From assembly GCA_002506665.1 (NCBI GenBank), contig DAXZ01000019.1, positions 52,583-58,938 on the forward strand: 6,356 bases of DNA. Direction: 5' to 3'. How positions within the stretch are numbered: the stretch's first letter is position 1; every line of letters begins with the position of its first letter. Below the pieces are notes generated by a model. The model worked only from the letters and a program-made list of their open reading frames with translations. It was not told the origin of the DNA and made no database searches. Source of the stretch: Nitrosopumilus sp. UBA526 (GTDB taxonomy: Archaea; Thermoproteota; Nitrososphaeria; Nitrososphaerales; Nitrosopumilaceae). Below are positions 3,700 to 6,356 of the stretch, piece by piece. A program made the position numbers and the translations under genes.

Positions 3700-6356
3700 A
3701 CACCGCCAGACGTAATTGATATTGGAGGATATGCTATTTCCCAAAATAACATCCTGCTTTACTGGAGTATTCCTAGGGGGGGGGGCGAGGATGTTGATTA
3801 TACGGTACAGTACAAACTAGGTGATGCTGATTGGGTAGACCTCGATTCTAATCTTAGAGTTATTAATAATTTTGTAATCTTTAATTATACTCAAGCTAGT
3901 GAAAATACATATCAATTTAGGGTGATTGCCTCTGTTGGCTCTGAGACTTCTACATCTAATATTATTCGCATACAATCTTCTGCAAACCCGTCTCCTCCTG
4001 TGTATGGGGGAATTGGGCTTGTGGCAACCACTAGTTTTCAGTCAGTCACACTGACATGGACTCCTGAAGATAACTCTGATCCTGTTACATATCATGCCAA
4101 GTATCGTCTTGCTGAATCAGGTGATCCTTTTACTCCTTTATCTGATAATCTCGTTGATCCTGGTGGGACTATTATTGAAAACCTTGCTACTGGAAAATAT
4201 GAATTTAGAGTCATTGGCGAAAACAGTGCAGGTATCCTTTGGCATTCTATTGATGTTACTCTTGATCCTATAAATCCTGACTTGGATAAAATTACTGACT
4301 TTGTGGGATACGGTGCTACTCAATATGATGTTCGTCTTCACTGGACTCCGCCTAGTGTTGGTTCTTCTATTCTTGATTATACACTACAGTATAGACCTGG
4401 TACTCAACATGCATGGAGTAATCTTGCCACAATTCCGCTAACTGATCTTATTCCAATCATGGGTCAAAAGACGTATCTTTATCTGGGCTTTGATGCAGAT
4501 GATGAAGGACCAAATTATTTTAGAGTGATTCCGAGAACCAATGCTGGTTTTGGTGAGCCATCTAACGACTCTTATGTGGAGCTTACCAGTGTCGGCGAAC
4601 CATTCTTTCTTTATGCAAGAGCTGGAGATATGCAAGTAGACATGGCATGGGATATAATTGGTGGTGAAGGCAGTCCAGTAATTTTTACTGATCATTATTT
4701 TATTCAATACGCTTCTGGTGCTAACTCTTATGGACTTCAGCCTCATGGTAATACTAAAAACCGTGAAATTCTAATTACTGAACTAGAGAACGCAGTGGAA
4801 TATACCTTTGTTGTGACCCGCGTAGGAGTTGATGAAACTCGGCATATATCTAAACCAATACGTGCAACCCCTGATATCGTTCCTAATGCACCAGATAATA
4901 TTCAATCTACTGTTGGCTATAGAACAATCGGCCTGACCTGGGATATCCCTGTAGATAATGGTGGTACTCCTGCTACCAGTTATCGTATAGAATATCTTTA
5001 TCACGGAAAACAGACCGTGTATGTTACTGACACATCGGTTGTTATTCGAGGTCTGACGAATAACAATATACAAAACTTTAAGGTGTATGCCATAAATAAT
5101 TTCGGTTCGGGGGTGGCAGCTAGTATAGATGTAGATACGAATGTCCTTCCAGCTCAGCCCCCTGGCGTTATCTTAGAATCTGGAGACAAACATGTCCGTG
5201 TGAGCTGGGGTGTTCCTGATGATAACGGTTCTCCTATTACGGGATATATCATAAGATATGGTAGCAACCAAGATAATCCTGAGAATAGTATTCCTCTGGG
5301 AAGTGATGTTAGGACATATGTTGTTGACGGTCTGACAAATGGCGTAACATACCACTTTAAGATCTCAGCTGTAAACATTATAGGTGAGGGTTTCGGATCT
5401 TATTCTCTATCTAGGACACCATCAGGAACTCTTGGCCCTCCTGAAAACTTGTCGGCTATGAGCGGAAATCAAGAGATCACACTAACATGGACTATACCTA
5501 CTGATACGGGAGGAAATCGTATTGAAGGTTATGTCGTAAAGTACGGAGTTTCCGGTAGCGAACTTGTAGAGTTTGATGATCCAGATAGAACTGATCTAAC
5601 TGCTACTATTACTGGCCTTCCAAACGGCACAAAGCACATCTTTGAGGTATTTGCAGTACGAAATTTTGTGGCATATGAATACCATGGTAACGTCATAGCA
5701 CTCCCAGCTCGCACTACTGCAACACCATATACTTTACCTGACGCACCTAATAACTTTACAGCTGTTGGAGAAGATAGACAAATCACATTAACATGGACTC
5801 CACCTGCAGATAACGGCAATGCCATAACAGAATATGTCATAAGGTATGGTACTGATAAAAATAATCTTGATACCACACATCCAGGCCCCATCACAGCATC
5901 CCCTCTTATCCTCCGAAACCTAGGACCTAATCTATACCACTTTGAAATAACTGCCAAAAACGCAGCAGGTGAAGGACTCGCGGGTACTGCCTCTGCAACA
6001 CCATATGAGGTACCTGCCTCACCAACTATCACAGAAGCAATTTCTGGTGACGGCACAATCACATTAGCATGGGATGCACCTACCGGTACCCCCATTACAG
6101 GTTACCGTGTATGGTATAATGATAATGCAGGAGTTCGGAAGACCATAGATCTGAGAGATGTCTCAACTACTCTTATTTCACGCCTACAAAACGGCTTTGC
6201 GTATACCATTAGTGTAGCTGCATTAAACGGTGGTCATATCGGACCTACAGATACCATAACTGCAACACCAGCAGCTGTTCCTGACGCACCTGCCTCACTA
6301 GGAGCTGTGCGCGGAAACACACTAGTCACATTAACATGGACTGTACCTGCAAATAA
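3637..6356 (+). CDS. Large secreted surface protein made of fibronectin type III repeats (3' end outside window)
   Basis: The frame is open from ATG 3637 to the right edge: 906 codons plus two bases, no stop. Residues 1-21 look like a signal peptide ending in AFA, but the n-region lacks a basic residue. The rest is beta-sandwich repeats of 85-105 residues with the FnIII pattern of a core Trp in an LTWTPPADNG-like strand, a later Tyr in GYxxxY, and a GL-NG-YxFxVxAxN strand. Approximate domains: 23-114, 117-212, 213-318, 319-413 (the most degenerate), 414-504, 505-597, 598-697, 698-790, 791-878, and 879 onward (partial). No cysteine occurs, and five N-glycosylation sequons are seen (N83, N310, N604, N663, N706), as expected for an extracellular archaeal protein. 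Likely a surface or adhesion protein; ligand and anchor are unknown. A ten-G tract lies in codons 47-50. Domains 8-10 share DNA repeats and use more A-ending Thr/Ser codons than the first domains. FnIII assignment is firm; adhesion is inference. Confidence 0.93.
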   Translation, partial: MNIVFLVFAVFLTMSFGTAFATPPDVIDIGGYAISQNNILLYWSIPRGGGEDVDYTVQYKLGDADWVDLDSNLRVINNFVIFNYTQASENTYQFRVIASVGSETSTSNIIRIQSSANPSPPVYGGIGLVATTSFQSVTLTWTPEDNSDPVTYHAKYRLAESGDPFTPLSDNLVDPGGTIIENLATGKYEFRVIGENSAGILWHSIDVTLDPINPDLDKITDFVGYGATQYDVRLHWTPPSVGSSILDYTLQYRPGTQHAWSNLATIPLTDLIPIMGQKTYLYLGFDADDEGPNYFRVIPRTNAGFGEPSNDSYVELTSVGEPFFLYARAGDMQVDMAWDIIGGEGSPVIFTDHYFIQYASGANSYGLQPHGNTKNREILITELENAVEYTFVVTRVGVDETRHISKPIRATPDIVPNAPDNIQSTVGYRTIGLTWDIPVDNGGTPATSYRIEYLYHGKQTVYVTDTSVVIRGLTNNNIQNFKVYAINNFGSGVAASIDVDTNVLPAQPPGVILESGDKHVRVSWGVPDDNGSPITGYIIRYGSNQDNPENSIPLGSDVRTYVVDGLTNGVTYHFKISAVNIIGEGFGSYSLSRTPSGTLGPPENLSAMSGNQEITLTWTIPTDTGGNRIEGYVVKYGVSGSELVEFDDPDRTDLTATITGLPNGTKHIFEVFAVRNFVAYEYHGNVIALPARTTATPYTLPDAPNNFTAVGEDRQITLTWTPPADNGNAITEYVIRYGTDKNNLDTTHPGPITASPLILRNLGPNLYHFEITAKNAAGEGLAGTASATPYEVPASPTITEAISGDGTITLAWDAPTGTPITGYRVWYNDNAGVRKTIDLRDVSTTLISRLQNGFAYTISVAALNGGHIGPTDTITATPAAVPDAPASLGAVRGNTLVTLTWTVPAN
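3776..3785 (+). repeat. Ten-G homopolymer tract inside the FnIII gene (candidate slippage site)
   Basis: Ten consecutive G residues span codons 47-50 (R47 G48 G49 G50) of the large gene, in the loop after the core-Trp strand of the first FnIII domain. With ten G the downstream frame is open for more than 850 codons. With nine G the ribosome would reach TAG at 3818-3820; with eleven it would reach TGA at 3795-3797. Such a tract is out of character with the AT-rich surroundings. Confidence 0.9.
5716..6342 (+). repeat. DNA-level FnIII repeats in a 543-bp register
   Basis: Exact matches recur at one offset of 543 bp (181 codons, two domains): actgcaacacca at 5716-5727 and 6259-6270, cctgacgcacct at 5737-5748 and 6280-6291, and tcacattaacatggact at 5783-5799 and 6326-6342. 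Domain 9 sits between at a 276-bp offset and shares ctgcaacaccatat (5717-5730 and 5993-6006). The conserved positions are the inter-domain linker and the core-Trp strand. Confidence 0.75.

Noticed and set aside
4138..6095. Several minus-strand frames of 60-188 codons opposite the FnIII gene
   Set aside because: They lie wholly inside a continuous plus-strand FnIII frame with clear domain periodicity; their compositions match reverse-complement shadows of the repeats.
6354..6356. Apparent TAA stop at the very end of the window
   Set aside because: It is out of frame with the FnIII gene, whose last codons are gca (6349-6351), aat (6352-6354) and an incomplete aa-; the gene continues beyond the window.

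Overview
The window looks like a piece of an ammonia-oxidising-archaeon-type (Nitrososphaerota/Thaumarchaeota) chromosome. It carries an Alba chromatin protein, an archaeal/eukaryotic-only deoxyhypusine synthase and an actinobacterial-like inositol-3-phosphate synthase. Genes lack Shine-Dalgarno sequences, and several have TATA-like boxes about 25-33 nt upstream of the start codon, the pattern of leaderless archaeal transcripts. Base composition is moderately AT-rich. The phylum is an inference from gene content and style; genus cannot be read from the sequence alone.

Layout, left to right. (1) The 3' part of an alba gene (1-374, +) with a repetitive Pro/Glu/Thr/Gln-rich N-terminal tail. (2) A small membrane-anchored, four-cysteine protein (322-594, +) overlapping the end of alba. 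(3) On the minus strand, a LysE-family exporter (591-1211) and, upstream of it, deoxyhypusine synthase (1320-2282). The small + gene and lysE meet tail to tail and share one CTAG that contains both stop codons. (4) A 220-bp divergent promoter region (2283-2502). (5) ino1, myo-inositol-1-phosphate synthase (2503-3597, +), with a TTG start. (6) A very large open reading frame starting at 3637 (+) and running off the right edge: 906 codons are visible without a stop. It encodes a secreted, cysteine-free protein built of nine complete fibronectin type III domains and the start of a tenth.

The housekeeping genes (Alba for DNA packaging, Dys for hypusine on aIF5A, Ino1 for inositol phosphate and probably inositol-headgroup lipids) are not obviously one pathway. 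The most unusual part is the FnIII surface protein. Codons 47-50 hold an uninterrupted run of ten G residues, and gain or loss of one G would stop translation within about 15 codons. This is the layout of a phase-variable (ON/OFF) surface adhesin. Its later domains also show DNA-level repeats in a 543-bp register and a shift in codon choice relative to the first domains, which suggests growth of the protein by duplication.
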